Positions 42,149 to 42,762 of a stretch of DNA of 42,762 nucleotides are shown piece after piece. Each line of letters begins with the position of its first letter. Within the stretch, counting starts at the first letter, position 1. The notes beneath the pieces were generated by a model. It worked only from the letters and a program-made list of their open reading frames with translations. It was not told the DNA's origin and ran no database searches. Made by a program: the position numbers and the translations under genes. Source of the stretch: Desulfovibrio sp. OH1186_COT-070 (GTDB taxonomy: Bacteria; Desulfobacterota; Desulfovibrionia; Desulfovibrionales; Desulfovibrionaceae); NCBI RefSeq assembly GCF_003860215.1, contig NZ_RQYH01000017.1, positions 1 to 42,762 of the forward strand, read 5' to 3'.

Positions 42149-42186
42149 AAAGGGTCCCCATCCGCATAAAATGGGGACCCTTTTTT
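42149..42186 (+). terminator. Rho-independent terminator of the accessory operon
   Basis: AAAGGGTCCCCAT and ATGGGGACCCTTT form a 13-bp stem with a nine-base loop, running into TTTTTT. It lies 20 bases after the last stop codon and closes the operon. Confidence 0.93.
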
Positions 42187-42646
42187 CGTTTTCCGCAAAC
42201 CCTGATGCCCCTGTAGTATCCCCTATCCCCGGAGTCTTTCCAGCCGGACGGCGGTTGCCGGGCTGTACCGCCGTGCAACCGCCAGTGCCGAAAGCGCTGC
42301 CGTAGCTTCCACCCCTGTTTTTTGTGCGCGGACAGTCACGCAGTGACAGAACCTGCGTGAGATTTGCATCATACGCAATGCAAAAGATGCACATACGATG
42401 CCCGATGAATATCTTCAGACGTGGACAGGAGTCCCTTGAAAAGGCAGGGGGAATGCCTTTCTGACGCGAGTGCACACAAAACATGATGGCCGCCTGTGCT
42501 CGTGCGCAGGGGCTTTTTTGCATGCATGATTTCCCGCTCCATGTGCGGGGGAACTTCTGCTTTCAGGGGCGGCCCTGTTTCGGGGAGGATCGCAAGGGCG
42601 TCCCCCACACCTTGCCCCTCGGGCATCACTGGGATAGGATGTGCGT
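42187..42646 (+). ncRNA. 460-base gap without a convincing gene; possible small RNA
   Basis: I see no credible coding frame here. Two RNA-like structures are present: a 9-bp hairpin (GGCGGTTGC/GCAACCGCC, 42250-42283), and a 7-bp hairpin (CCTGTGC/GCGCAGG, 42493-42510) followed by TTTTTT at 42514-42519, which looks like a terminator with no ORF before it. A short inverted pair TTGCAT/ATGCAA lies at about 42364-42383. A rightward small RNA ending near 42519 is possible, but no promoter is clear. Confidence 0.25.
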
Positions 42647-42762
42647 ATGGGAAAAGAGCGCATCCCGCACGATCCTGCGTACAAGCAGTTTTTCAGCAAT
42701 CCTGAAATGGTGGAATCGCTGCTGCGGGATTTTGTGCCTGCGGATTTCGTTGCGGATCTGGA
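42647..42762 (+). CDS. Rpn family recombination-promoting nuclease/putative transposase (partial, runs off window)
   Basis: Only the first 38 residues are present. They begin MGKERIPHDPAYKQFFSNPE and continue with MVESLLRDFVPADF, the N-terminal signature of the Rpn/YhgA-like PD-(D/E)XK family, which promotes RecA-independent recombination. The catalytic residues lie beyond the window. AGGA is seven bases before ATG 42647; an in-frame GTG at 42641 is possible. It is separated from the accessory operon by a terminator and 460 bases, so it is probably a neighbour rather than a member. Confidence 0.7.
   Translation, partial: MGKERIPHDPAYKQFFSNPEMVESLLRDFVPADFVADL

Noticed and set aside
1-42762. 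tRNA, rRNA and insertion-sequence genes
   Set aside because: I found no tRNA cloverleaf, rRNA segment, complete transposase or terminal-repeat pair. Only the partial Rpn gene at the right edge suggests mobile DNA.

Overview
The window looks like chromosome from a sulfate-reducing deltaproteobacterium of the genus Desulfovibrio, close to but probably not identical with D. desulfuricans. The evidence is GC-rich coding DNA, a complete nine-heme cytochrome operon (nhcABCD) whose predicted mature protein begins AALEPTDSGAPSAIVMFPV as I remember the D. desulfuricans nine-heme cytochrome, and a glycyl-radical C-S lyase of the isethionate type. All identifications come from reading motifs and recalling families; no search was run.

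Layout. (1) 1-5003, minus strand: an organosulfonate cluster of isethionate sulfo-lyase (islA), its radical-SAM activase (islB) and a YihU-like beta-hydroxyacid dehydrogenase. A sigma-54 type promoter precedes islA, and repeated TGCAAAAAAACA sites flank both ends of the cluster. (2) 5004-10399: a gamma-glutamyltransferase-like enzyme, three small unknown genes, a membrane-bound spermidine-synthase-like protein, tadA and a LOG-family hydrolase. (3) 10649-14370: housekeeping run of a beta-CASP nuclease, rsmD, coaD and miaA. (4) 14469-18182: nhcABCD with a clear sigma-70 promoter and a closing hairpin, encoding a periplasm-to-membrane electron-transfer complex. (5) 18208-21501, minus strand: a subtilisin-type autotransporter protease. 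(6) 21733-27269: hypC, ileS, lspA, a small membrane protein, cpoB/ybgF-like and cheZ, closed by a Rho-independent terminator.

(7) 27270-42186 is the accessory region and the most interesting part. After an AT-rich control region come eleven genes, all on the plus strand, several overlapping by ATGA, ending in a strong terminator. They encode two small membrane-anchored proteins with similar N-termini, a WYL-domain regulator, a zinc-ribbon protein, a NERD-nuclease/UvrD-like helicase, two unknown proteins (one coiled coil), two tandem Hsp70/actin-like ATPases with unrelated N-terminal extensions, a 978-residue HerA/DUF87 ATPase with a polar linker, and a final protein with a hydrophobic pore-like N-terminus. 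I do not recognise this gene set as a named system. Its parts (WYL control, nuclease-helicase, HerA motor, membrane-active end gene) suggest a DNA-directed defence or conflict system, but that is inference. (8) 42187-42762: a gene-poor stretch with a possible small RNA, then the start of an Rpn-family nuclease/transposase that runs off the window.
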